Source: a virus
DNA length: 64,000 nt
Virus record (IMG/VR): IMGVR_UViG_3300032251_000002
Coordinates: 33,609-97,608 of that record
Direction: 5' to 3' (one strand)
The translations under genes and the position numbers were made by a program. The stretch's first letter is position 1; the number at the start of each line of letters is the position of its first letter. Positions 1-8,341 of the stretch are shown here, piece by piece. The notes under the pieces are model-generated. The model searched no databases and was not told where the DNA came from. It saw only the letters and a program-made list of their open reading frames with translations.

Positions 1-451
1 TAATGTTTCTTTCAAGAGTGGATTTCATTTTAACTAACTTAAGTTTTTGTTCCTTGTTACCTTCTTTTTTAGCATCTTCAAGTTCTTCATCAACTACTTT
101 AAGTTGGTCTTCAAGATTATCTTTAAGTTTCTTTCTCTGTAAGTCATTAACTTCAGTTTTAAGAAATCTAAATACTAAAAATCCAATCCAAGCTGCCCAT
201 GCACCTGTTAAAGCTGCTCCAGCAGTAACTATAGTTAATTTTGTTAGTTCAAGTATAGAACTCTTTTCTTTAAGTAATTTGTCAGCATTAGGTTCTTTCT
301 TTAATGATGATACCATATCCTTAAATTTCTTAAAGTTTGCTTTAGACGTTCTTTCAGCTTTAGCTTTACCGTCTGTTTTTTCAGCTTCACCTAACATCAT
401 AGTATTTTGACTAAGAAGGATTTGTTTAGCTGAGAATTTATCTTCTACCAT
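1..451 (-). CDS. Internal head membrane protein with capsid-targeting-like N-terminus (partial)
   Basis: The C-terminus lies outside the window; about 150 residues are visible. The N-terminus contains QILLSQNTMMLGEAEK, which resembles the starts of the proteins at 29288-29539 and 35316-35858 and ends in LGE before Ala, like a T4-type prohead-protease cut site. Then come a charged segment, one hydrophobic membrane stretch (around residues 72-95, with AALTGAWAAWIGFLVF) and a Lys/Glu-rich coiled-coil-like tail. The ATG at 451 was chosen because AAAGG lies 9 bases before it; the ATG three codons upstream touches the ribosome site. It is divergent from the prohead protease. Inference: a packaged head protein of unknown function. 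The ORF on the opposite strand is its low-complexity mirror. Confidence 0.6.
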   Translation of the reverse strand, partial: MVEDKFSAKQILLSQNTMMLGEAEKTDGKAKAERTSKANFKKFKDMVSSLKKEPNADKLLKEKSSILELTKLTIVTAGAALTGAWAAWIGFLVFRFLKTEVNDLQRKKLKDNLEDQLKVVDEELEDAKKEGNKEQKLKLVKMKSTLERNI

Positions 452-475
452 TTTATACATCCTTTCTATAAAGTA

Positions 476-513
476 TTTAATAAAATGTTAAAATAATCTA
501 ACATTTTATTAAA
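476..513. repeat. 15-bp perfect inverted repeat in a divergent promoter region
   Basis: TTTAATAAAATGTTA (476-490) is repeated as its exact reverse complement at 499-513 with an 8-base spacer. It lies between the divergent starts at 451 and 539. It could be an operator, or a pair of back-to-back phage promoters, since each arm contains TAACATTTTATTA in one orientation. No poly-T tract follows it, so a terminator is unlikely. Confidence 0.5.
500..511 (+). promoter_or_regulatory. Candidate late promoter AACA-N6-TA
   Basis: AACA (500-503), six bases, then TA (510-511) lies just upstream of the protease ribosome site. The pattern AACA-N6-TW is the reported late promoter consensus of the multisubunit-RNAP phage AR9. 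The same pattern precedes two other plus-strand virion-type genes (34092-34103 and 56708-56719). In DNA this AT-rich the match could be chance. Confidence 0.3.
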
Positions 514-538
514 TTATTAAAGTGAAAGGAAGATGACT

Positions 539-1369
539 ATGAATAAAAATAATGTAAAAGCTTACCTAATCACTGAGTCTACTGTTACAGCTAAACCAAC
601 TATCATTTCAGATAGTAAAAGTGATACGACTATTATAGAAACTATACTTCAAGAAGGTGATGTACCTAATCGAAATAAAAGAATATATCCAACGTCTGTA
701 TTGAAAGCTGCAATGGATTCTGATTATGTAAAAGAAAGACTTAAAACTAAATCATGGTATGGTGAAGCTGGTCACCCACTTAAGCCAGACCTAGATAGAC
801 AGTTGTATATAGACCAAAGTAAGATTTCTCATATAATATCGGAAATTAGCTTTGATAAGAATATACTTAAAGGTACTGTTGAATGTGCTAAGACTTCTGC
901 AGGAAAAGATATGCAAGGTTTAATTCGTCAAGGTAGTGAAGTAGCATTTAGTATGAGAGGGATGGGTCCGATTTCTGAGAAGAAAGGTGATATTCTTCGT
1001 ATTAAAGCTCCACTTCATGTATTAACTTATGACTGGGTTATACATCCATCTCATAAAATTGCATACATGCAAAATGTACTTCAAGAATCAACTATGGGTA
1101 TGTTACTTCCAGAAGGTTATGATGAAAGAGTATTAACTGAAGGTGTTATTACACCTGTACTTGAGAGTCAAATTAAAGACTATATTATGGAAGAAAGTGC
1201 TAATGTTAAGCAACTTGTAGGTCAATTTGAAATTGATAAACATGCAATAATTACTCTTGATGAAAGTAGACAAACGCTTAACATTCGTCAAAATGGTGAA
1301 ATTCTTAAAGTATATATTGAAGATTATGTTAAAAATGAAATTGATGATGTAATCCTTAGAATGTTTTAA
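539..1369 (+). CDS. Prohead core protease, T4 gp21-like (peptidase S77)
   Basis: About 276 residues. It shows the hallmark order of T4-type prohead proteases: PNRNKRIYP near residue 43, then WYGEAGHP with the likely catalytic His, then SHIISEISF, then a Ser in VAFSMRGMG about 60 residues later. Family role: it cuts scaffold and internal head proteins after LxE or IxE during capsid maturation. Its own start contains YLITE before Ser, a possible self-cleavage site. The ATG at 533 is also possible, but the one at 539 sits 9 bases from AAAGG, as in neighbouring genes. The roughly 100-residue C-terminal extension (EGVITPVLESQIKDYIMEES onward) is not recognised. It is followed by another plus-strand gene after 20 bases. 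Confidence 0.85.
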   Translation: MNKNNVKAYLITESTVTAKPTIISDSKSDTTIIETILQEGDVPNRNKRIYPTSVLKAAMDSDYVKERLKTKSWYGEAGHPLKPDLDRQLYIDQSKISHIISEISFDKNILKGTVECAKTSAGKDMQGLIRQGSEVAFSMRGMGPISEKKGDILRIKAPLHVLTYDWVIHPSHKIAYMQNVLQESTMGMLLPEGYDERVLTEGVITPVLESQIKDYIMEESANVKQLVGQFEIDKHAIITLDESRQTLNIRQNGEILKVYIEDYVKNEIDDVILRMF

Positions 1370-1389
1370 AAAAAAGGAGGTAACTAAGT

Positions 1390-2085
1390 ATGGCTTTAAA
1401 TCCATCTAAAGTACTCAAACATATAGAATTAATGCTTGGTGCTACTCATCAGATTTTAGAATTTGATGCAGATGATATAATGAATATCATATTTGAAAAG
1501 AGCTTACCTACCTTCAGTATATATTATCCTTATTTTTGTGAACATACTGTAAAGTATAAAGAATGTGAAGTTAAAAACAGAGCAGGTAGATATTATCTTA
1601 AGACTAACCTTGAAATAATAGGTGTGTCTAAGTTACTTACCAATAATGCTTATAATGTAAGTGGTAGTCACATTGCTGGTTTATTATCTGGAGACCCTGT
1701 TACAAGACAGATTGAAGCAGATATGGCATCAATGTACTATCAACCTACTACATTTGAATTCCATGCACCTAATATGATAGAAATATTTCCTAAGAGTAGT
1801 TGGTATGCAGACTTCTTTGTTGAATTGAAGTGTGTTCATCCTAATCATATGATGACTATACCTGTAGCACTTAGAGATGAATTCTTAGATTTATGTTTAT
1901 ATGATGTTAGAATGGCTCTGTATCCAATCAGACACAGATATCAAAACATAAATACAACATTTGGGAGCATAGAAATGTTTATGGAGAAATTAGATAGTGC
2001 TGAAGAAGACCGTAAAGAATTGATTTCTCGTTGGAGAGAAAATTTCTTTAAAAGTTCTAAGCGTAGAAAGATATTTGTATACTAA
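1390..2085 (+). CDS. Unknown protein downstream of prohead protease, probable virion protein
   Basis: 231 residues, ATG behind AAAGGAGG, 20 bases after the protease and co-oriented, so probably co-transcribed as a late head or neck gene. No family is recognised. It is rich in aromatic residues, soluble and without membrane segments or signal peptide. The C-terminus is basic (FKSSKRRKIF). In T4-like phages, completion or connector proteins are often encoded near the protease, but nothing in the sequence settles this. It ends at a strong terminator. Confidence 0.55.
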   Translation: MALNPSKVLKHIELMLGATHQILEFDADDIMNIIFEKSLPTFSIYYPYFCEHTVKYKECEVKNRAGRYYLKTNLEIIGVSKLLTNNAYNVSGSHIAGLLSGDPVTRQIEADMASMYYQPTTFEFHAPNMIEIFPKSSWYADFFVELKCVHPNHMMTIPVALRDEFLDLCLYDVRMALYPIRHRYQNINTTFGSIEMFMEKLDSAEEDRKELISRWRENFFKSSKRRKIFVY

Positions 2086-2090
2086 AAAAA

Positions 2091-2122
2091 AAAGAAGATA
2101 ATCTTAATTGATTATCTTCTTT
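2091..2122. terminator. Bidirectional intrinsic terminator between convergent genes
   Basis: 13-base stem AAAGAAGATAATC / GATTATCTTCTTT with loop TTAATT, flanked by an A-run on the left and T-rich DNA on the right, so it can serve both converging genes. It shares the TTAATT loop with at least seven other terminators in this window. Confidence 0.85.
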
Positions 2123-2127
2123 ATATT

Positions 2128-2676
2128 TTATTCTGCATTAAAGTTAATCAAGTTTTGAAGTTCTCTACTATATTTAATAGCACTATTATTAACTCTATCT
2201 TGTCTTTTAGTGTACTCTTTTTTAATTTCATTCTCGATAAGTATTTTTATCTTATCAAAATTATTAACAATATAAATTATTGCCTTGTTATCAAGATTTT
2301 TATAAAGGTTATCTCCATAACCTGTTTTAGTAGTTGGTGAAACATGAGCAGTTAAAGGCATATATGCTTCATAATTACTTCTTTGGGTATCATGGAAAGT
2401 TATGTGACCACCTCTTTCAACAAATGCTCTTAAGTGTATTTCATACTTCTTATCATTAAAAGAACTTGTAGGATGTGGGTCAACCCATTTTACCCATAAG
2501 AAGAAATCTTCTGTAAGTAAGGCTTGTATACTTTTAAAGTATTTGTAAATGTTTTCTTTGGCAGCTATGAGTTCTTTATCAACATTAATCTTATTAGCTT
2601 TAACTATACTTGAGAACTTGTCTTCAGTACTTGTTAGTAATTCTTTAATTTCATTAATACATTCATGATTATTCAT
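2128..2676 (-). CDS. Unknown protein
   Basis: 182 residues, ATG behind AGGAGG. The N-terminal half is helical and Lys/Glu-rich. The middle has a conserved-looking patch (FLWVKWVDPHP, then FVERGGHITFHDT) with several His and Asp residues that could bind a metal, but no known motif is recognised. No membrane segment. It sits alone between two terminators, at 2091-2122 and 2695-2724. Confidence 0.6.
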   Translation of the reverse strand: MNNHECINEIKELLTSTEDKFSSIVKANKINVDKELIAAKENIYKYFKSIQALLTEDFFLWVKWVDPHPTSSFNDKKYEIHLRAFVERGGHITFHDTQRSNYEAYMPLTAHVSPTTKTGYGDNLYKNLDNKAIIYIVNNFDKIKILIENEIKKEYTKRQDRVNNSAIKYSRELQNLINFNAE

Positions 2677-2694
2677 GATACCTCCTAAAAAGTA

Positions 2695-2724
2695 AAGACT
2701 ATACTAAATTAATAGTATAGTCTT
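2695..2724 (-). terminator. Intrinsic terminator of the lipoprotein operon
   Basis: 12-bp stem AAGACTATACTA / TAGTATAGTCTT around loop AATTAA (UUAAUU on the minus transcript), just downstream of the minus-strand gene at 2732-3094. Confidence 0.75.
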
Positions 2725-2731
2725 AGTTATA

Positions 2732-3094
2732 TTATTTTTCGTTTAATACTTCTTGATAAGTTTTAGTTTCAAACTCGTAATGATATTCAATATATTTATC
2801 CCATGTAGAAGCACTTTTAACACGAATAACTTTAGCATCTCCACCTAATGAAACAGAATCACCGTTAGCATCAGTAAATATCCATCCATCAGAACCAGAA
2901 GCAGAGTCTACAAATGTATCTTTAATTTTCCATACATCTTGAATTATACCACCAGATGAATTAATAATTACATAATCACCTTTTTTAGCAAATAAACCAC
3001 CTTGATTATCCATCTTATTTCCAAATCTTGCACAACCTGTCATAGATGATAAAGCTACAACTACAATTAACATTAATAATAATACTTTCTTCAT
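2732..3094 (-). CDS. Small lipoprotein
   Basis: 120 residues. The N-terminus is a classic lipoprotein signal: MKK, a hydrophobic core (VLLLMLIVVVALSS) and MTGC as the lipobox, with Cys near residue 21 as the probable lipidation site. The mature part has a KKGDYVIINSSGG stretch and looks like a small beta-rich domain. Infected-cell lipoproteins of phages can block superinfection or bind receptors, but there is no direct evidence for that here. ATG behind AAGGAG; last gene of a minus-strand run that starts with the RNAP beta N-half. Confidence 0.7.
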   Translation of the reverse strand: MKKVLLLMLIVVVALSSMTGCARFGNKMDNQGGLFAKKGDYVIINSSGGIIQDVWKIKDTFVDSASGSDGWIFTDANGDSVSLGGDAKVIRVKSASTWDKYIEYHYEFETKTYQEVLNEK

Positions 3095-3107
3095 AATTTT
3101 CTCTCCT

Positions 3108-3512
3108 TTAATCTAAGAACATTCCTTTTAGTTTAGTAGAATTATTATATTCTATTAATACTTCTACATCATATCTTTCAACTTTAGCTCTACTTACAAT
3201 ATCTTTCAATATTTTAATAGATTCTTTTTCACCATTTTTAGTATGATGTCTGTTTGATTCATACTCATAAACATTATTAATGCTATCAAGTACAGGTTTA
3301 TCTTCACAATACCAATAACGTCCTTCATCAATTCTATACTCTACCCAATAAGTAAAGTTAAGTTTTTCCATTTTAATAACTTCTCTAGAAAATAATCCAA
3401 AGAAGAATTTTTTAATTCTTCTAACTGGATGATATGTTGAAGTTGTTATTTGATTATGTTCATCAATCTCGCTACTTACTGTGAATTTGACCTTATACAG
3501 TATCTTTTTCAT
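3108..3512 (-). CDS. Unknown protein overlapping RNAP beta N-half
   Basis: 134 residues, ATG behind GAGGAGG. Its start overlaps the last 20 bases of the RNAP beta N-half gene, so the two are translationally coupled. The N-terminus holds a basic patch (HPVRRIKKFFFGLF) that could bind membrane or nucleic acid; the rest is mixed alpha/beta with YWVEYRIDEGRYWYCED. No family recognised. The coupling makes a role with the polymerase worth considering, as inference only. Confidence 0.6.
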   Translation of the reverse strand: MKKILYKVKFTVSSEIDEHNQITTSTYHPVRRIKKFFFGLFSREVIKMEKLNFTYWVEYRIDEGRYWYCEDKPVLDSINNVYEYESNRHHTKNGEKESIKILKDIVSRAKVERYDVEVLIEYNNSTKLKGMFLD

Positions 3513-4959
3513 TTGAATCCTCCTCAGAGTGTCCTGTGAAGTAGAACTTATCAGTTTTAATGAATGGTGTAAATGTTCCAGTCATTCCTGGGTCTCCTGA
3601 ACTTGATGTAGTTAATCCAATTCTACCCACATAACTTGGATGTAAACCCATATATCTAACACTAATAGATTTTCCTCCTTCACTCATTGATTGAGGACCA
3701 CGCTGTGAGAACTTCAATCCTGAAGTGAATAAATCAATCCCATTAACACTATTGTTATATCTCAATAGCTCATTTTGCTTAAGCTTCTTTATAACAAATC
3801 CTGGTCCAAGTGTACTGAATAATTGTTTCTTTTGATTAAATGTTACTTGTGGCTTATTCAGTAATCTATAAGTTATAGTACTGAACTTGATTAATAATGG
3901 ATGTAATAAATACTCATTAACACGAATTCTTTTGTTGGCTAAATCCATGTTATCTTTAGTAATAAGATAATCATACTCAGTCATCATCCATCTGATAATT
4001 GTATAGATACTTTCTTTGTGACTATCATCAATTCTTAAAATCTTCTTAGTACGGTCATCAAGAATTCTTTCAAATGATATGATAATCTTTTTAGCTTTGT
4101 CAATTTGAGAGTTAGGATTCTTGGTAAATATCATACCTAATTTCTTTTCCCATTGTTCTCTTACAACAATTTTAGCTACTGTACTTCTTAGATTCATCAT
4201 TTCACAAATCATCATTACAAATCTTTTACCAAATGAATCTTCCATTACTTCATCTCTAGCATAAACAGCTAAGTTTTTATTGATTTTAAAGAATATGTAA
4301 TCTTCATTATCACTATCATCAAAATCAATATCGTTTGCATCAACAATTCCAACTGAATGGTCATCATATCCAAACATTTCTACAGTTTTATCAAATCCAA
4401 ATTTTGCAAAGTAATAATGTAATACATTAATCTTATTCTTGAATAAATCAATTATAAATAGATTATCTGTATATTCATTACCATTTACATCTTCCAATGT
4501 TACTTCGTGAGTTCTAAGTACAATTGGCATTAAAAGTGTCTTCAATGTCAATGACTTAGGTGTCTTGTAAGTAGCTAAATCGATTATTTGATAAATTGGA
4601 TAACTCTTATTACCATCTAAAACATAATAAAAATCATTAATAAGTTTAGGGAACAAGATACTTCGTTCAATTAGTTCATCATTACCATCATCATCTTTGA
4701 TACTAAATCTAATAGTAATGTTATCAAGGCGAGATTCCTCTAAACTAATCCATTTTTCACCTTCCTTACCTCTTGTGTTTAATTTAGACTCATCAGTCTC
4801 TAGCTCAGCTCCAAGAAACTTAACACCATCAATTACTTCTAGTGCCTTACAAATATCCTTCATATACTCAAGAACATTGTCATTTCGTTTCATGTAGATG
4901 AACTCTTCATTAAACTTCTCTGGATTATTCTCTCCATACTGCTTAAGAAAGTTATACAT
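3493..4959 (-). CDS. Phage RNA polymerase beta subunit, N-terminal half
   Basis: 488 residues. The clearest match is near the C-terminus, where SVRYMGLHPSYVGRIG followed by a Gly/Pro-rich turn aligns with the bacterial beta motif [20 protein letters not shown]. The segment SQRGPQSMSEGGKSIS precedes it where beta has its rifampicin-region residues. The N-terminal part (NDFYYVLDGNKSYPIYQ) fits the beta1 and beta2 lobes. The chain stops just after this motif, and the rest of beta is encoded at 19808-21772, as in jumbo phages with beta on two polypeptides. It has its own AT-rich promoter element at 5003-5016 and ribosome site (TGGAGG). No beta-prime gene lies in the window. Confidence 0.75.
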   Translation of the reverse strand: MYNFLKQYGENNPEKFNEEFIYMKRNDNVLEYMKDICKALEVIDGVKFLGAELETDESKLNTRGKEGEKWISLEESRLDNITIRFSIKDDDGNDELIERSILFPKLINDFYYVLDGNKSYPIYQIIDLATYKTPKSLTLKTLLMPIVLRTHEVTLEDVNGNEYTDNLFIIDLFKNKINVLHYYFAKFGFDKTVEMFGYDDHSVGIVDANDIDFDDSDNEDYIFFKINKNLAVYARDEVMEDSFGKRFVMMICEMMNLRSTVAKIVVREQWEKKLGMIFTKNPNSQIDKAKKIIISFERILDDRTKKILRIDDSHKESIYTIIRWMMTEYDYLITKDNMDLANKRIRVNEYLLHPLLIKFSTITYRLLNKPQVTFNQKKQLFSTLGPGFVIKKLKQNELLRYNNSVNGIDLFTSGLKFSQRGPQSMSEGGKSISVRYMGLHPSYVGRIGLTTSSSGDPGMTGTFTPFIKTDKFYFTGHSEEDSNEKDTV

Positions 4960-5002
4960 GTTTTTCCTCCAATCATTTTTATATAATATAATCTTATCAT
5001 GG

Positions 5003-5016
5003 TAATAATATATGTT
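5003..5016 (-). promoter_or_regulatory. Recurring AT-rich promoter element
   Basis: Minus strand reads AACATATATTATTA, about 45 bases upstream of the RNAP beta N-half start. The same core occurs upstream of at least eight other minus-strand genes and two plus-strand RNA candidates. Confidence 0.5.
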
Positions 5017-5231
5017 TAAATATATTTTTATAGATTCAAATCACTAACAATTATATAATTCGCACTTGATACCTAAAATTCTTTCTTACAAGAATAAAAA
5101 GTTCAATTTTTGGTATAACATTTGCGAACAATATTATATATAAATTTAATATATTATATTGAGCGATTCAATAATAAAGTGTTAATTTATAATTTAAACT
5201 AAAAAAAAATAATTAAAGGAGTGTAATACTT

Positions 5232-5540
5232 ATGACTAAAACAGATGTATCTAATGCATTAGCTGTAAAGCTTGAAGTTACGAAAAAAGATGCTAAAGTA
5301 ATTCTTGATGGTGTTCTTGAAGTAATTACTGAAGGTCTTGTAAATGAGAAGGAAGTTCAACTTACAGGTTTCGGTACTTTCTTATCTAGAGAAATGAAAG
5401 GTAGAGAGGGAAGAAATCCTCGTAAACCAGATGAAGTTGTTGATATAGAAGCTAGAGAACAAGCTTTCTTTAGAGCTGGTCGTCATCTTAAAGATGCTAT
5501 CAACCCTAACTCTAAGAAAAAGAAAAAAGGTAAGAAGTAA
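5232..5540 (+). CDS. HU-family DNA-binding protein
   Basis: 102 residues. Typical HU/IHF order: an N-terminal helical dimerisation part (MTKTDVSNALAVKLEVTKKD), then LTGFGTFLSREMKGREGRNPR with the conserved GFG and RxGRNP arm, then ending AGRHLKDAIN. The usual family length is about 90; here a Lys-rich tail (KKKKKGKK) is added. Role: bends and compacts DNA, useful for replication or packaging of a large genome. It is a single plus-strand gene with AAAGGAG, in a 272-base divergent promoter region, and ends at its own terminator. Confidence 0.9.
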   Translation: MTKTDVSNALAVKLEVTKKDAKVILDGVLEVITEGLVNEKEVQLTGFGTFLSREMKGREGRNPRKPDEVVDIEAREQAFFRAGRHLKDAINPNSKKKKKGKK

Positions 5541-5553
5541 TCCTTAATAAATA

Positions 5554-5583
5554 AACGCTATAACCTAAATGGGTTATAGCGTT
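5554..5583. terminator. Bidirectional terminator after HU
   Basis: 12-bp perfect stem AACGCTATAACC / GGTTATAGCGTT with a 6-base loop, followed by CTTTT on the plus strand, between the convergent HU gene and the gene at 5592-6251. The stem core CGCTATAA recurs in the terminator at 53890-53924. Confidence 0.8.
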
Positions 5584-5591
5584 CTTTTATA

Positions 5592-6251
5592 TTAATAAGC
5601 ATTATTGAAGTATTCTGGATATACTGTATTTAATAGAGTAATCTCCTCTTCAGTACATGGTCTTCCATCTGCGATAGATACCATCTCATTAGAAAAGTAC
5701 TTATTAATAACAAAACAGTTCCATACATGTTGTCCATATTCATTTTTGTCAACACAGCATAGATAATGACCTTCTTTACCTTCTAAACAACCTAAGTCAG
5801 TGTGGTCAGCAGTATTGTCATAATGGGTAATCTCTTTTGAATCATTATCATATATAACCCAAATCTTGTAACCTTTAATAGAGTATACTTTACTACTATC
5901 ATCATTAGGGTCAGTAAATACTTCTGTAACTTTACCACCTTGGTTTTCATCAATCTTTTCGAATAACATAATGTTATCTCTAGTCATGGGAATAATATCA
6001 CCTTGGTTCTCATAAGATAAATTATTAACAACTTCTGGGTTCTTAAGATTAGATTGTAATTGACTCATTTCAGAATCAGTTAAACCAATCTTTTCTTGTA
6101 CATTTTTAATTAGTGCCTTACCACCTACATTATTACCTTTTTTCTTTGCTTTTTCATTTTGTCTTTCAGCAGCTCTTCTTTGCTTTCTGTTCAACAACTT
6201 TGGATGTGAATCTAGTCTGTCAATCTTTGCAGTTTCTCTACTTGTATCCAT
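5592..6251 (-). CDS. Unknown protein with basic N-terminal helix
   Basis: 219 residues, ATG behind AGGAGG. The first 60 residues are very basic and helical (NRKQRRAAERQNEKAKKK), likely to contact nucleic acid or membrane. A short helical spacer follows, then an acidic globular C-terminal part with two nearby Cys (HYLCCVDKNEYGQHVWNCF). No family recognised. It is followed upstream by 6266-6697 with a 14-base gap, so probably one operon. Confidence 0.6.
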   Translation of the reverse strand: MDTSRETAKIDRLDSHPKLLNRKQRRAAERQNEKAKKKGNNVGGKALIKNVQEKIGLTDSEMSQLQSNLKNPEVVNNLSYENQGDIIPMTRDNIMLFEKIDENQGGKVTEVFTDPNDDSSKVYSIKGYKIWVIYDNDSKEITHYDNTADHTDLGCLEGKEGHYLCCVDKNEYGQHVWNCFVINKYFSNEMVSIADGRPCTEEEITLLNTVYPEYFNNAY

Positions 6252-6265
6252 TTATCATATTCCTC

Positions 6266-6697
6266 CTATATAATTCCTTTTTCACTAAGGAAATCTCTAA
6301 AACCTTTAACTATTTCTTCTTCATTAGCTATAAGCTTACCATCATAATAAATGTCTGCATTATCTTTAAATTCTAGAATTATTCTACCATTTTTAGAACT
6401 AACTAATGAGAATATAGTATTTACTTCCATAGCTTTTCTTGACTTGTGTGCAGCTAACAATTGCTTATGTATATTATTTAATGCAATTAACTTAACAGCT
6501 GGCAATATTACACTTGAATCCTCTCTCTTCATACCACATGCATGACCAACTATTTCAGTACCAGTTGATTCATGTGTAGCTAAACATATTGTAGTTCTCA
6601 ATCCAATATTCATGTAAGTGACTTTAGTGATTTCAAAATCCTTACACAAAATATTCTCTACGTTTTGTAAAACGTTTTCTATTTCTTGATTATCCAT
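6266..6697 (-). CDS. Unknown small protein
   Basis: 143 residues, ATG behind TGGAGG. Alternating strands and helices (ICLATHESTGTEIVGHACGM, then a Lys-rich helix) suggest a compact alpha/beta fold, but no family is recognised. First gene of a two-gene minus unit with 5592-6251; it starts just after the terminator at 6760-6786. Confidence 0.55.
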   Translation of the reverse strand: MDNQEIENVLQNVENILCKDFEITKVTYMNIGLRTTICLATHESTGTEIVGHACGMKREDSSVILPAVKLIALNNIHKQLLAAHKSRKAMEVNTIFSLVSSKNGRIILEFKDNADIYYDGKLIANEEEIVKGFRDFLSEKGII

Positions 6698-6759
6698 TCA
6701 TACCTCCAATATTCTACATTATATTATATTGTTAGACATATAATTAAAAACAAAAAAAA

Positions 6760-6786
6760 AAGAATAACCCTTGACAGGTTATTCTT
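6760..6786 (-). terminator. Intrinsic terminator
   Basis: 10-bp stem AAGAATAACC / GGTTATTCTT with a 7-base loop; a T-run follows on the minus strand. It ends the unit 8227-6792. Confidence 0.8.
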
Positions 6787-6791
6787 AATAT

Positions 6792-7439
6792 TTATTTCAC
6801 TGTTATTGAAACACTTAAATCAATCTTAACATTTTTGTTATCTGAATTACATTTAGTATGGTGAGCATCAATAATTTGACGATTGATTTCATCAACTACA
6901 TCTTGTGTAGGAACAATAACTTTATTTGAAATCTTAATAAGTATATCCTCTGTTTTGAATAAATCATAAGATTCAAAAGGTTGTTGATAATCAGCGTTTC
7001 TATGGTCACACCCTACAGCTTCACAATCTTCACACTTAGGAGACCCATCAGGATTTCTTGGCTCGTCATCATCTTCATCAATTTCATTATATTCTGGATA
7101 ATATTTAGTTTTTAATGATTTAACAAATTCTGAAACCTTAATAATTCTTTCATGGTCTCCTTGATAATTGTTGTCAAATGCACCTAAATCTAAAGCTTTT
7201 CTTAAATCTAAATTATCAATAATTTTAAATTCAACTGTACTATAATCTATGTTTAAAGTTCTAAGAATATCATGAGACATTATAACTTTCTTAAGTTTAT
7301 GAAGTAAAGCTGCTTCAGTAACCTTAAATTTATAATGACTTGTAAATTTTAATGGAATTCCAGACTTTACCACAGTATCATCAATTAATATATCCATCAT
7401 TGTAATAAATCCTCTAACTATTTTCATTCCTTTTTTCAT
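6792..7439 (-). CDS. Unknown protein with acidic/Cys-rich insertion
   Basis: 215 residues. A central acidic linker (EIDEDDDEPRNPDGSP) is followed by CEDCEAVGCDH, a compact Cys/His cluster that may bind zinc. The flanking parts look alpha/beta. No family recognised. It follows 7444-7758 with only 4 bases between, so it is in the same operon. Confidence 0.6.
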   Translation of the reverse strand: MKKGMKIVRGFITMMDILIDDTVVKSGIPLKFTSHYKFKVTEAALLHKLKKVIMSHDILRTLNIDYSTVEFKIIDNLDLRKALDLGAFDNNYQGDHERIIKVSEFVKSLKTKYYPEYNEIDEDDDEPRNPDGSPKCEDCEAVGCDHRNADYQQPFESYDLFKTEDILIKISNKVIVPTQDVVDEINRQIIDAHHTKCNSDNKNVKIDLSVSITVK

Positions 7440-7443
7440 TTAA

Positions 7444-7758
7444 CTACCCCCAATTCGGTTTCTTTCTATTGTCTAATACTAATTGATTAGACATCATCAT
7501 TTGTCTTAAATTAACATTAATATGTTGTGTAACTCTAACATCATAATATTCTTCTACAATGTTTAAGTCCTTATCAAATATAACTGATGCTTCTCTCTCA
7601 GTTATTAATGCACAACCAGAAAACCATTTACCATCACCTTCAATTTTATAAGATACCATTTGAATATCATGAACCTTATCTAACTTTAAAGCATTAGTAA
7701 TTTGGTCTCTAATATCTTTACTCACTTCACTAGCATTTAACTCTGTTAATTTCTTCAT
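7444..7758 (-). CDS. Unknown small protein
   Basis: 104 residues, ATG behind GGAGGTAG. The central region (IEGDGKWFSGCALITERE) looks like a small beta domain; no known motif. Middle gene of a three-gene minus operon (8227 to 6792). Confidence 0.55.
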   Translation of the reverse strand: MKKLTELNASEVSKDIRDQITNALKLDKVHDIQMVSYKIEGDGKWFSGCALITEREASVIFDKDLNIVEEYYDVRVTQHINVNLRQMMMSNQLVLDNRKKPNWG

Positions 7759-7771
7759 TTAACTACCTCCA

Positions 7772-8227
7772 CTATTTTGATTCAATGTGTTCTGCAACCT
7801 TTCTAGCATCATTAATATCTACGTATTCAAATAATATTGCTGGGCAGCAAGGACAAGACCAATAAATAACGTCTTTGAATTTACGAGTTTCCATTTCTTC
7901 ACCACATAAGGAACATACACATTTAGTACTAATTCCACGAACTTTCAATTGATTCAATTTAACTATTTGATTATTAACAACATCTAGTTTATCTTGCATA
8001 TCAATTTGTTGTTTCATTAATCCTTTAGTGATTAAAGTTTGAATTCCAATGATTTTCATAGTTTGATTGTGAATAGAATTAGAATGTTCATCGTTCTCAA
8101 CCAGTATATCTAATTCTTTACACTTATCATCAAATAGAATAAATAAGTCATCAATAGATAACTCTTCAATAACTGGCTCACTCCATACTTTTTTTGTTTT
8201 ATTACACATTTTTCTTTCCTCCATCAT
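7772..8227 (-). CDS. Coiled-coil protein with C-terminal zinc ribbon
   Basis: 151 residues. The N-terminal two thirds are helical and hydrophilic. The C-terminus has a four-Cys zinc ribbon, CSLCGEEM, 15 residues, then CPCCPAI. Such small phage zinc proteins often touch nucleic acid or RNA polymerase; the role here is unknown. Two starts are possible: ATG at 8227 behind AAGGAG, or ATG at 8209 behind GGAGG. It is the first gene after the promoter element at 8262-8275. Confidence 0.6.
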   Translation of the reverse strand: MMEERKMCNKTKKVWSEPVIEELSIDDLFILFDDKCKELDILVENDEHSNSIHNQTMKIIGIQTLITKGLMKQQIDMQDKLDVVNNQIVKLNQLKVRGISTKCVCSLCGEEMETRKFKDVIYWSCPCCPAILFEYVDINDARKVAEHIESK

Positions 8228-8261
8228 TTCTCCTTAGTTTATATTATAATCTATATCAACA

Positions 8262-8275
8262 TAATAATATATGTC
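8262..8275 (-). promoter_or_regulatory. Recurring AT-rich promoter element
   Basis: Minus strand reads GACATATATTATTA, about 35 bases upstream of the operon that starts at 8227. Same core as the elements at 5003-5016 and 34076-34090. Confidence 0.45.
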
Positions 8276-8341
8276 TATATTTTATATAAGAAAACAAATA
8301 ATTATATTTGTATAATTTAATAATAGAAAGGAGTTCTTGAT

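Noticed and set aside
3-410. Plus-strand ORF of 135 codons at the left edge
   Set aside because: It is a Ser/Leu/Phe-rich mirror of the minus-strand head protein 1-451, which has a ribosome site, a membrane segment and the shared N-terminal motif.
1133-1405. Minus-strand ORF opposite the prohead protease
   Set aside because: Shadow of a well-supported gene; Asn/Ile/Phe-rich, no ribosome site.
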